A stretch of DNA of 64,000 nt from an uncultured Porphyromonas sp. (GTDB taxonomy: Bacteria > Bacteroidota > Bacteroidia > Bacteroidales > Porphyromonadaceae), in contig NZ_CALHVI010000004.1 in assembly GCF_938039215.1 (NCBI RefSeq), forward strand, positions 1 to 64,000, read 5' to 3'. The notes beneath the pieces are model-generated. The model ran no database searches and was not told where the DNA came from. It saw nothing but the letters and a program-made list of their open reading frames with translations. A program made the position numbers and the translations under genes. This document shows positions 17,398 to 27,360 of this stretch, piece by piece. Numbering within the stretch: the stretch's first letter is position 1; each line of letters opens with the position of its first letter.

Positions 17398-17435
17398 TCG
17401 CATTCTCCAATCCTCATATACTATACTTATCTCTG

Positions 17436-18887
17436 ATGAAGTATCTCATCTCTCTTGCCCTCCTCGGTGCTCTCTCCATCACGAGTTGCCAAGCAGCGCC
17501 CAAGAAACCTAATGGGACGGAGCAGAAACCTGATCGCCCCGACAATAAGCCCATCGAACCAGAGAAGAAGCTAGCTGGCTCTGAGAGCCAAGCTGTGGTC
17601 TCCTACTTCAAGGCTAGTCTCTCTGGAGGGACAGCTCCAGCACTCCTGGAAAAAGCTCTTGAGCTTAGCAGCCTAGAGCAGGCACGCAAGGAGATCTGGA
17701 CTCTGTGGGCTCAGTCCAATGACCCCAAAGAGACGGGCCTTCCTGCGCTCTCCCCGCTAACCGAAAGATCTACCCCTCGTAGCTGGGTACTCAGCCCCGA
17801 GAGCTATGGGAACGACCGCATCCCAGCGATCATGCCCTACTACTATGGGGCGAAGGGAGATAAGCCCAGTGCTGGCTATCCGCTCTTCCTTTACCTTCAT
17901 GGGTCGGGGCCCAAGGAGCATGAGTGGAAGACTGGCCTAGCTCTATCCCTCTCCTTCCAAGACTCCCCCTCGGTGTACTTCATTCCTCAGATCCCCAATG
18001 GAGAAGAGGCCGCTGGTGGCCAGCTCTACCGCTGGTGGCAGCGCTCTAAGCTGGAGGCTTGGGAGAAGCTCCTTCGTCTCTCCTTCCTCTCGGGCTCTAT
18101 TGATCCCCAGCGTATCTACTTCTTCGGGATCTCCGAGGGCGGGTATGGCTCCCAGCGCTTAGCCTCGTACTATGCCGACTATCTGGCTGGGGCAGGCCCT
18201 ATGGCTGGCGGTGAACCGCTGATCAATGCGCCCGTGGAGAACCTCCAGCACATCGCCTTCTCCCTGCGTACGGGTGCCGATGATAGGACGTTCCACCGAA
18301 ACGAACTGACGGGCTACACGCGCGATGCTCTTCAGAAGATGGCAGCAGCGCATCCTGGCTACTACAAGCACTTCATCGACATCATCCCTAAGTATGGTCA
18401 TGCGATCCCTTACGGCCCGACGACACCTTACCTCGCCCAGCACCAGCGTACCGCCCTTCCTAAGAGCGTCCACTGGGAGGACTTCCCTGTCGATGGGCTC
18501 TATCGTAAGGGCTTCTACAACCTTGCACCACTGACCCGTCCTCAGGGGACAGATCGTATCTACTACGAAGAGGAAATCAAGGACAATACGGTGGACCTCA
18601 AGATCCGCTCGGTGAAGTACCAAGACAAGCAGGTCAGTGCCTACTATACGAGCTTCCGTCTGGTACTGCTCTACGATAAGATCTACACCGATGCTACGGG
18701 CGGGAAGCTACGCGTCTACCTCAGCCCCGAGCTCGTTGATCTCTCTAGACCCGTACACATACGAGTCAATGGTCGGGAGGTCTACTCGGGCGAAGTGAAA
18801 GCCGACTGGAAGCACCTCACCTCGAGCTGTGCGCTCTTCTTCGATCCTCTGCGCCTTTTCCCAGCTGCTGTCGAGATCGACTACTAG
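17436..18887 (+). CDS. Lipoprotein alpha/beta hydrolase (esterase/peptidase type)
   Basis: 483 aa. The start at 17436 gives a lipoprotein signal MKYLISLALLGALSITSC (acceptor Cys18); the longer open frame upstream overlaps the preceding gene and is not used. The hydrolase core has a LYLHGSGPKEHEW oxyanion region and the nucleophile elbow GISEGG (Ser233). Later Asp and His candidates are RTGADDRTF and KYGHAIP. The fold resembles PHB-depolymerase or prolyl-oligopeptidase-like esterases, with a C-terminal beta-rich region of about 130 residues. The substrate is unknown. It is probably surface- or periplasm-anchored. A strong terminator follows. Confidence 0.8.
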   Translation: MKYLISLALLGALSITSCQAAPKKPNGTEQKPDRPDNKPIEPEKKLAGSESQAVVSYFKASLSGGTAPALLEKALELSSLEQARKEIWTLWAQSNDPKETGLPALSPLTERSTPRSWVLSPESYGNDRIPAIMPYYYGAKGDKPSAGYPLFLYLHGSGPKEHEWKTGLALSLSFQDSPSVYFIPQIPNGEEAAGGQLYRWWQRSKLEAWEKLLRLSFLSGSIDPQRIYFFGISEGGYGSQRLASYYADYLAGAGPMAGGEPLINAPVENLQHIAFSLRTGADDRTFHRNELTGYTRDALQKMAAAHPGYYKHFIDIIPKYGHAIPYGPTTPYLAQHQRTALPKSVHWEDFPVDGLYRKGFYNLAPLTRPQGTDRIYYEEEIKDNTVDLKIRSVKYQDKQVSAYYTSFRLVLLYDKIYTDATGGKLRVYLSPELVDLSRPVHIRVNGREVYSGEVKADWKHLTSSCALFFDPLRLFPAAVEIDY

Positions 18888-18921
18888 CCTCTGCTACGGG
18901 CTCAAGCGTCCACTAGATAAG

Positions 18922-18963
18922 AAGCTCCCCCTTGATCGTGCACTGGCGATCAAGGGGGAGCTT
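18922..18963. terminator. Bidirectional terminator between convergent genes
   Basis: A perfect 17-bp stem (AAGCTCCCCCTTGATCG and complement, 18947-18963) with an 8-nt loop, placed between converging stop codons. Confidence 0.88.
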
Positions 18964-18981
18964 GCTTATAGGTCGGAGCCC

Positions 18982-20163
18982 TTACTTATCGAGCTCTACG
19001 AAGGCGGTGAAGCGGGAATCCTCTCCTGTCAGTAGGAGCGGGATGACTCGCTCACCCGTAGCCGAGCCTCGCCCTCGCTCTAGGCGGAAGATCCCCGTCT
19101 TACCTTCGGGTACATACTGCTCGTAGGCGAAGTGGGCTAGGACACCCATTGTCGTCCGTAGGTTGATCTCGACGCAAGGGTGTAGGCAGAGCTGCCCCTT
19201 CTCTCGGTAGAGGAAGAGGTCTACCCCGATGTAGCCGATATATTCTGAGCTTCGGAGGCGCTCTTCGAGCCACCTAGTATGCGCCTCGATGAGTCGCTCT
19301 AGGGACTCCTCACCGATGAGCTGAGTGAGCCCTTCCCAGAGCATCATAGGAGAAGCGAGGGTGTTGCCTCGGTAGGCTCTTCCCGAGGGGAAGGTATCGA
19401 AGTGGGAGAGGTCGAAGAAGCGAACCTTCCCCGCTTCATCACGTGTGTATTCGATGGCCCAGTTGTCGATGACTTCGAGGTAGGGCTCTAAGCTCACGCT
19501 CCCACTACGCATACAGCTCCCGACGAGAGCTTCTAAGTGCTTCTCTTGTACGGGAAGGGGGAGGGGCTGGACACCTCTACCCGAGGAGCTGTAAGGGCGC
19601 TTGACGATGAGCTCCCGAGGCGAACCAAGGGCTCGCTGGGTGACTTCGCTGATCCCTTCGAGGAGGAGCTGCTGGGTCTCCTCCTTTGTCTCTTGTGCTT
19701 CGATCCAAAGAGGGAGAATACCGGAGGGATAACCTAGTTCGTCGGCTAAGTACTGGAGAAGCTCTGCGCTCGCTCTGCGGTGGCTGAGCTGGAGATAGGC
19801 ATCGGTGAACTTCGGGAGATGTAGGGTGGTACGACTGAGGAGCGGACTATTCTTCAGTTCTCGTAGGATATGAGCTTCTACACCCCAGATCGTGACGAGT
19901 AGTTCTGGGGGAAGGATCGCATCCTTGGGGAGGGTCTCGCCTTCGGCATTCAGCAGGCGTGCTGGTGCTCCTTCGGGAGAGGCAGGAGCATAGATGAGAT
20001 CTTCGCCCGAGGCTAAGAGGCGTAGCAGTGGAGCTAGCTCGTAGCGCATCCAGCGGATCTCCTTGGAGAGCGTAAGGTGCTGATGCTGGGGGAAGCTAAG
20101 CGCTTCCTCGTGGCCGGGGTTGAAGACCCAGAGGCGGGGTATGGAGGCGGGATAGGCGATCAT
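18982..20163 (-). CDS. ATP-grasp-like protein, unknown function
   Basis: 393 aa, no signal peptide. An N-terminal WVFNPGHEEAL block is followed by features of an ATP-grasp ligase: LIVKRPYSSSGRGV (glycine-rich loop with a candidate nucleotide-binding Lys), LEPYLEVIDNWAIEY, and a late VEINLRTTMG stretch giving the metal-binding Glu/Asn pair. Proteins of this kind are conserved in Bacteroidales without a known substrate. A -7 box sits just upstream. It follows a TonB receptor gene on the same strand, 58 bp away, which may be chance. Confidence 0.7.
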   Translation of the reverse strand: MIAYPASIPRLWVFNPGHEEALSFPQHQHLTLSKEIRWMRYELAPLLRLLASGEDLIYAPASPEGAPARLLNAEGETLPKDAILPPELLVTIWGVEAHILRELKNSPLLSRTTLHLPKFTDAYLQLSHRRASAELLQYLADELGYPSGILPLWIEAQETKEETQQLLLEGISEVTQRALGSPRELIVKRPYSSSGRGVQPLPLPVQEKHLEALVGSCMRSGSVSLEPYLEVIDNWAIEYTRDEAGKVRFFDLSHFDTFPSGRAYRGNTLASPMMLWEGLTQLIGEESLERLIEAHTRWLEERLRSSEYIGYIGVDLFLYREKGQLCLHPCVEINLRTTMGVLAHFAYEQYVPEGKTGIFRLERGRGSATGERVIPLLLTGEDSRFTAFVELDK

Positions 20164-20171
20164 ATCAAGAG

Positions 20172-20179
20172 CAAAGATA
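20172..20179 (-). promoter_or_regulatory. -7 box for the ATP-grasp-like gene
   Basis: CAAAGATA on plus, TATCTTTG on minus, 9 bp upstream of the start codon at 20163. This implies a very short leader, as is common in Bacteroidota. Confidence 0.55.
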
Positions 20180-20221
20180 GAGATAAAGGTCTCTTCTCAC
20201 TCTAGATGTGATCGATGCCTC

Positions 20222-22156
20222 CTAGAGGGTGTAGCTGATGGAGCCGAAGAAGGTCCTCCCAGGAGAGAGGCTTCCCGTGATATTGACTTGGTCGGGGTGG
20301 TGATCGAAGAGGTTGTCGAGCCCGAGAGTCAGACGTAGTCGACCCTTGTACTGACCAGCGAGGCTGATCCGACTGAGGAGGAAGCCTTCATGCTGGACAT
20401 AAGTATAGGCTTGGGAGAGGCTATTGTACTCGCTGAGTGTGACTCCGCCCGCTCCTCTCAGACTGTAGGTCGCCGATAGTCGAAGGGAGGAACTAGCCTT
20501 TCGCTCGTAGCTGAGGTTGGCGGTGTAGTTGTGTGGGCGAAGAGGGGCAAAGGGCTGTCCATTAGCTCGGTCCTCCGCCTTAGAGAAGTCGTGTATGTAG
20601 CTGTAATCACCATTGAAGGCAAAGCCCCAAGGGAGCTGGGCACGTAGGCTCGTCTGTAGGTTCAGTAGGCGGGTCGTAGTACCGATGTTCGTATAGTGGT
20701 AGGCATTCTCGTCCTGTACAAAGAGCGAGCCGATCTGATTGTAGATCAAACTGTAGGAAGCGATCCCCGTGAGGTTGAAGTGGGATGTTTGCCATTCAGG
20801 AGATAGGCTGATCATACGACTGACTTCGGGGCGCAGGCCCTTCGTTCCCTTGATGAAGAACATACCGAGGTGATCCCAGTCCATGTACTGCTCTTTGATC
20901 GAGGGAGAACGGAAGCCTTCGGAGTAGGAGGCTCGTAGGCGAACATTCTTCAGACTGTAGAGTAGGGAGGCTCGAGGAGAGAAGTGGCTTCCAAAGGTCG
21001 AGTGTACATCCATGCGGAAGCCCCCGACGGCGGAGAGCTGGGGGAGTATGTGCCACTCTCCCTGCCCATAGAGCGTGTAGAACTGAGCTCGGTGTCTTGT
21101 CGTAGCAGAGCTGAACTTGTCCCCTCTTAGCTCTTCGAGGAGTACCTCCACACCGGTATTGACGAGGACGGGAGATCTTCCCTCCGCTCCGTAGTTGTAT
21201 TGCAAGCGTATGGTCTGTCCCGTGAAGTCGAAGATCGGTACTTGCTTGCCCGAATGGATGCTGTCCCGATAGCGATGGTAAAGCTCGTGGTTGTAGTCAA
21301 GGCGAAGGTTATGCAGGTCGCTGAAGGCATGGTAAGCCCTTCCCCCGAAGGAATGACTTCGGTACTGGTTGCGACTCACTTCATTCCCATCTTGATCTCG
21401 GTGACCGTAGCGAAGGTAGCCATAGAGCTCGTTGCTTAGATCGCTCGAGCGGTAGCGAAGGGTCTGTGTTAGGTTGAGTGACTTGCTCCCTAGAACGGGC
21501 GTAGACTCTCGGCGGAGGCTCGATGTGCCGATATGGTAAGCGGACTGGTCGGTGTAGTTCGCTGAAGTCAGCGAGCTAAAGCCTCCTCGTCTCAGTTGTG
21601 CCGAGCCGTTGTATCTACTGATCCCTTCGCCACTGTAGTCGTAGCTGAGGTTGTATTCGTGCGGGGCTCTGGCTCTCTTGGTGATGAAGTTGATGACACC
21701 TCCGATAGCGTTCGACCCGTAGAGGGCGGACGCTGCCCCTCGGACCACTTCGATGCGCTCGATGCTTGAGAGATCAATGCGGTTAAGGTCGACGACTCCG
21801 TTCCCCTCCGATGTGAGACGCTCGCCATCAACGAGGAAGAGGATGTGGTCTCCCGAGAAGCCTTGTACGGTCACTCGAGACTGGGCCCCGTGGGTCGTGA
21901 CATTGATCCCGGGCATGCTCATCTGTAGTGCATCTGTAGCCGAGCGAGGGTTGAGGCGCTCTAGATCCTTCCTAGAGATCACTTGGGTGATGATCGGGAG
22001 TTTCTTCAGGGTGCGGGGTGTTTGCGTCCCTGTGACGACGACATCCTCGAGGGTGTGGTCGTGGGCGATGCTGTCGGGCATCTTGCTTTGAGCGCTAAGA
22101 CTTGGGGTAAAGCTCCAGAGTAGGGCGAAGAGGATCAGAAGGGGGCGATAGACCAT
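20222..22156 (-). CDS. TonB-dependent outer-membrane receptor
   Basis: 644 aa. A signal peptide (about 1-22, PSLSA/Q) is followed by a TonB-box-like LEDVVVTGT, a plug domain (FLVDGERL, IERIEVVRGAASALYGSNAIGGVINFIT) and a 22-strand-type barrel, ending in SISYTL with the typical aromatic/Leu terminus. The plug resembles BtuB/siderophore receptors rather than SusC: there is no N-terminal carboxypeptidase-like domain and no SusD partner. The ligand could be a metal complex, haem or a vitamin; nothing here decides. The frame is open 15 codons further upstream, but its -7 box overlaps that earlier ATG, so 22156 is preferred. Confidence 0.9.
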   Translation of the reverse strand: MVYRPLLILFALLWSFTPSLSAQSKMPDSIAHDHTLEDVVVTGTQTPRTLKKLPIITQVISRKDLERLNPRSATDALQMSMPGINVTTHGAQSRVTVQGFSGDHILFLVDGERLTSEGNGVVDLNRIDLSSIERIEVVRGAASALYGSNAIGGVINFITKRARAPHEYNLSYDYSGEGISRYNGSAQLRRGGFSSLTSANYTDQSAYHIGTSSLRRESTPVLGSKSLNLTQTLRYRSSDLSNELYGYLRYGHRDQDGNEVSRNQYRSHSFGGRAYHAFSDLHNLRLDYNHELYHRYRDSIHSGKQVPIFDFTGQTIRLQYNYGAEGRSPVLVNTGVEVLLEELRGDKFSSATTRHRAQFYTLYGQGEWHILPQLSAVGGFRMDVHSTFGSHFSPRASLLYSLKNVRLRASYSEGFRSPSIKEQYMDWDHLGMFFIKGTKGLRPEVSRMISLSPEWQTSHFNLTGIASYSLIYNQIGSLFVQDENAYHYTNIGTTTRLLNLQTSLRAQLPWGFAFNGDYSYIHDFSKAEDRANGQPFAPLRPHNYTANLSYERKASSSLRLSATYSLRGAGGVTLSEYNSLSQAYTYVQHEGFLLSRISLAGQYKGRLRLTLGLDNLFDHHPDQVNITGSLSPGRTFFGSISYTL

Positions 22157-22198
22157 TCCGTGATAGGGTTCTTTGATAAGGGAAATGATGAAGTGGGG

Positions 22199-22206
22199 CA
22201 AAGATA
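22199..22206 (-). promoter_or_regulatory. -7 box of the TonB receptor promoter
   Basis: CAAAGATA on plus, TATCTTTG on minus, 42 bp upstream of the chosen start. It decides against the upstream start at 22201. Confidence 0.65.
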
Positions 22207-22319
22207 CGGGTATCCCCTCAAGGAGGCTATCCCCTCTAGTAGTGATTTGCTCGATCCCCTCTACCTGATACTAATTAGGAGAGCCTTCTCGGCAGGCTCA
22301 TTTGCACCCCCTTTGGGGA

Positions 22320-22401
22320 ACCTACGGTAGGTCGGTCAAGCGACCCACGGTAGGTCGTCGATGCGACCCACAGTAGGTTTTATCGGCGACCTACAGTAGG
22401 T
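22320..22401. repeat. Four-unit 23-bp palindrome array (family II, copy 1)
   Basis: Units ACCTACGGTAGGT, ACCCACGGTAGGT, ACCCACAGTAGGT and ACCTACAGTAGGT are centred at 22326, 22349, 22372 and 22395, exactly 23 bp apart (13-bp unit plus 10-bp spacer). Spacers mostly begin and end with CG, so GGTCG-N6-CGACC forms a second, nested palindrome. The last unit is followed by CGTTTTTGCCCC. The array lies in the divergent gap between the TonB receptor and gyrB. A sister array of identical length is at 62300-62381. Confidence 0.88.
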
Positions 22402-22563
22402 CGTTTTTGCCCCTTCTGGAGCAAGGCGCTCAAACCCGCTGGTGAAGCCACTTTCTGAAGGGCTCTGCACCTCGGTCCAAAAGGAGGATTCTTGACCCCG
22501 AAGACGGAGCAGATTTTCCCTCGTCAAAGAGCCAAAGATGGTACAAGGGATGCGCATTTTTCG

Positions 22564-22571
22564 TATCTTTG
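22564..22571 (+). promoter_or_regulatory. -7 box of the gyrB promoter
   Basis: TATCTTTG, 30 bp before the gyrB ATG. Confidence 0.7.
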
Positions 22572-22583
22572 TCTATCTATTAA

Positions 22584-24569
<1,986 letters not shown>

Positions 24570-24593
24570 GAGTCCTCTATACCTGATATAAGC

Positions 24594-24637
24594 GAAGGCT
24601 ATCCTCACGGCATGGATGTGCCGAGGGGATAGCCTTC
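24594..24637 (+). terminator. Terminator after gyrB
   Basis: GAAGGCTATCC (24594-24604) pairs with GGATAGCCTTC (24627-24637), with an inner CGGCA/TGCCG stem. It is followed by TCCTCTCCTT, a weak T-tract, just before the lipoate ligase gene. Confidence 0.7.
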
Positions 24638-24650
24638 TCCTCTCCTTGCT

Positions 24651-25421
24651 ATGACACAAGATCAAGCTAAGACGAACGCTTACTACTATATCAGTCCTTC
24701 CACCGATCCGTACTACAACATCGCACTGGAGGACTACCTCTATCGCCAGCTGCGCCCCCTAGATACGATCTACTTCCTCTGGATCAATCGCCCCTCGGTC
24801 TTCATGGGGCGCTATCAGTGGGCAGATGCAGAGCTCGATATGCGCTATCTGGAGGAGAAGCAGATCGCACTCCTTCGCCGTACCTCTGGGGGAGGCACAG
24901 TCTATCATGATCTGGGCAATCTGAACTTCACGGCGATCAAGAACGATCATTCGAGTCAAGGCTTTGATCTGAAGGCTTTCCCTCAGCCCGTGCAGCGAGC
25001 TTTAGCCCGTCATGGCGTAGCTGTAGAGCGATCTCCTCGGGGAGATCTTCGTCTGGATGGTCGGAAGGTAGGGGGAGCAGCTGAGGCGGTCAGTCGTTCC
25101 CGCATGCTCTACCATATCTGTCTCCTCTTCGATACCGATCTGGAGGAGCTGGAGCGTATCCTCACTGTAGATCCTTCGGTCACAGTGAGCTCACGTGTTG
25201 CCTCCGTACGCTCTCAAGTCACGAACCTCCGCCCTGCACTCCCTCCCGACTACACGATCGCTGATCTTCAGGAGGATATACTGAGTGCCCTAGCAGAGGA
25301 GCATGAAGGCCTCTTCCCCCTCCAGTTCAATTCGACTGTCGAGGAGTATATCCGTCGAGAGCGAGCCGAGCACTTCGAGCATCCAGACTGGATCCATTCA
25401 CCTGTTGGCAAGGCTAAATAA
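24651..25421 (+). CDS. lplA: Lipoate-protein ligase A family protein
   Basis: Attaches lipoate to lipoyl-domain proteins such as GcvH or 2-oxoacid dehydrogenases. The 256-aa chain has RRTSGGGTVYHDLGNLNF (76-93), the conserved ligase motif, and a Lys in DGRKVGGAAEA (Lys139) that fits the lipoyl-AMP-binding lysine. It is shorter than the roughly 338-aa E. coli LplA and appears to keep only the catalytic domain plus a short tail, so it may need a separate accessory protein or act as a transferase. It sits between the gyrB terminator and a radical-SAM gene that starts 5 bp after its stop. Confidence 0.88.
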   Translation: MTQDQAKTNAYYYISPSTDPYYNIALEDYLYRQLRPLDTIYFLWINRPSVFMGRYQWADAELDMRYLEEKQIALLRRTSGGGTVYHDLGNLNFTAIKNDHSSQGFDLKAFPQPVQRALARHGVAVERSPRGDLRLDGRKVGGAAEAVSRSRMLYHICLLFDTDLEELERILTVDPSVTVSSRVASVRSQVTNLRPALPPDYTIADLQEDILSALAEEHEGLFPLQFNSTVEEYIRRERAEHFEHPDWIHSPVGKAK

Positions 25422-25426
25422 GGACG

Positions 25427-26338
25427 ATGAACGAACAAGGACCATCACTTCCCTACATTGACTTTGCTTCCTTCCTTAGGCGCTACTTCCCAGAGCAGAA
25501 GGTACAGAAGATCACCCTTACGGCGGGCTTCTCTTGTCCTACGAGAGATGGCTCGATGGGTAAGGGGGGCTGTACGTACTGCAATAACAAGAGCTTCAGC
25601 CCTAACTATGCCGTCAAGCTCAAAAGCATCACTGAGCAGATCGATGAAGGGATAGCCTTCTTCCGTCGCAAGTATCCAGAGATGCGCTATTTGGCCTACT
25701 TCCAGTCCTACACGAATACGTATGGAGAGGTAGCAGACTGCATCGCTAAGTACGAGGAAGCTCTTCGCCATCCCGATGTCGTGGGTCTCATCATTGGTAC
25801 GCGTCCCGACTGTATGCCTCAGCCTCTACTTGATTACCTCAGTGAGCTCGCTAAGCGTACCTTCCTCCTCGTAGAGTATGGAGTGGAGAGTACCTACGAT
25901 AGGAGCCTAGAGCGTATCCAGCGCGGGCATTCATGGCAGTGTAGTGTCGATACGATCCAGCGCACACATGAGGCGGGTATCTTGGTGGGGGCTCATCTCA
26001 TCCTAGGGCTCCCAGGGGAGAGTAGGGAGGAGATGCTCCAGCATGCAGAGCGTCTCTCATCCCTCCCGATCACGACGCTCAAGATCCATCAGTTACAGAT
26101 CATCCGTGGTACGATCATGGCAGGTGAATATCTGCGTAACCCCGAAGACTTCCACCTCTTCACCGAAGAGGAATATATCGAGCTCATCGTGGACTTCGTA
26201 CATCGACTGCGCTCCGATATAGTGCTTGAGCGCTTTGTCTCGCAGTCTCCTCCGGAGCTTCTCCTTGCTCCTCGATGGGGATGGAAGAACCATGAGTTTA
26301 CAGCCAAGATCCGTCGAGCCCTAGAGCAGGACTCCTAG
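25427..26338 (+). CDS. Radical-SAM protein, TIGR01212 (YhcC) family
   Basis: 303 aa. The N-terminal cluster motif is C37-x11-C49-x2-C52 (FSCPTR...GGCTYC), the wide spacing typical of the TIGR01212 family and different from the standard CxxxCxxC. A partial TIM barrel follows (YFQSYTNTYG, GTRPDC, VEYGVES, HLILGLPGE). The reaction is not known; relatives have been linked to tRNA or anaerobic metabolism. It begins 5 bp after the lipoate ligase, suggesting co-transcription. A convergent terminator follows. Confidence 0.9.
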   Translation: MNEQGPSLPYIDFASFLRRYFPEQKVQKITLTAGFSCPTRDGSMGKGGCTYCNNKSFSPNYAVKLKSITEQIDEGIAFFRRKYPEMRYLAYFQSYTNTYGEVADCIAKYEEALRHPDVVGLIIGTRPDCMPQPLLDYLSELAKRTFLLVEYGVESTYDRSLERIQRGHSWQCSVDTIQRTHEAGILVGAHLILGLPGESREEMLQHAERLSSLPITTLKIHQLQIIRGTIMAGEYLRNPEDFHLFTEEEYIELIVDFVHRLRSDIVLERFVSQSPPELLLAPRWGWKNHEFTAKIRRALEQDS

Positions 26339-26377
26339 CTTTAATCAAAGGCATCTAATCTGACTCATCATATATGT

Positions 26378-26413
26378 AAAGCCCCCTTATCCGCTTTGGG
26401 ATAAGGGGGCTTT
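26378..26413. terminator. Bidirectional terminator
   Basis: A perfect 15-bp stem (AAAGCCCCCTTATCC and complement) with a 6-nt loop and A/T-rich ends, between converging genes. Confidence 0.9.
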
Positions 26414-26463
26414 TACTTTACTCCTTGATCTAGACTTCGGAGAGCCTTGCATTCAGCAGAAGG

Positions 26464-27360
26464 TCACGCTTGTATCGGACAGATAGAGTCGACGATGCCG
26501 TCCGCTAGCCCCTTGGTGGGGACTATGATCTCGGAAGCCTCTGTGATATCGGCTACGAGGAGGAAGATGTCAGCGGCAGGTACTATGACCTCTGCACGGT
26601 CTGGCTTGAGGCGGAAGATAAGCATGCGCTCCACGGGAGTGTATTGGCGCAATTCGTCTGCTACAGCATGGAGGCTTGCGACGGGAAGACTGCAGATATT
26701 AGCTCGCTCGGAAGGAGCACCTAGGCGAAGGAGCTTATTGATATTTCCCCCCGTACCAACGAGTCGGAGCGTACCATAGATTTCCTTGAGGTGCTGGACA
26801 TAGGCTCTGAAGGAGTCTCGTACTTCGTCCCGTACCATCCCACTGAGCTGACGGATCGTACCGATATCGAACGAACGGGACTCGATGAGCTGGGAGCCTC
26901 GTACGAGGTTGAGCTCTGTACTCCCCCCCCCAACGTCGATATAGAGGAAGGTCTCCTCATGCTCCCCAGAGAGTGAGCGGATGAGATCAGAGGAGATCAG
27001 CTGAGCTTCCTCTCGGCCATCGATGATCTCGATCTTGATACCGGTCTTCTCGTAGATCTTCTCCACGAGCTCTTCGCCGTTGTCAGCGTCTCGCATGGCC
27101 GAGGTCGCACATGCTCTGAAGGCAGATACCTCGTAGATCTCCATCAGTTCACGGTAGGCCTTCATGAGGCTTACTAGCTGCTTGGACTTCTTCTTAGAGA
27201 TATGTCCTTCGACGAAAGCATCTTCCCCGAGGCGGAGCGGGACACGCACGAGCTGGACCTTGGACAGAGGCTCTGCACTCCCTGGCTCATTGAGGCATTT
27301 GATGAGCAGACGTACTGCGTTCGACCCTATATCTATACCGGCGTAGTGTGATTTACCCAT
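26464..27360 (-). CDS. ppx: Ppx/GppA family phosphatase (exopolyphosphatase type)
   Basis: 298 aa, a member of the ASKHA superfamily. It starts with YAGIDIGSNAVRLL, then LYIDVGGGSTEL and LVGTGGNINKL, the phosphate-binding loops that act on polyphosphate or pppGpp. It is short: it has the two N-terminal ASKHA domains and lacks the C-terminal HD-like domain of the long enzymes. It overlaps the end of ppk by 8 bp, so making and breaking polyphosphate are encoded together. Confidence 0.9.
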   Translation of the reverse strand: MGKSHYAGIDIGSNAVRLLIKCLNEPGSAEPLSKVQLVRVPLRLGEDAFVEGHISKKKSKQLVSLMKAYRELMEIYEVSAFRACATSAMRDADNGEELVEKIYEKTGIKIEIIDGREEAQLISSDLIRSLSGEHEETFLYIDVGGGSTELNLVRGSQLIESRSFDIGTIRQLSGMVRDEVRDSFRAYVQHLKEIYGTLRLVGTGGNINKLLRLGAPSERANICSLPVASLHAVADELRQYTPVERMLIFRLKPDRAEVIVPAADIFLLVADITEASEIIVPTKGLADGIVDSICPIQA

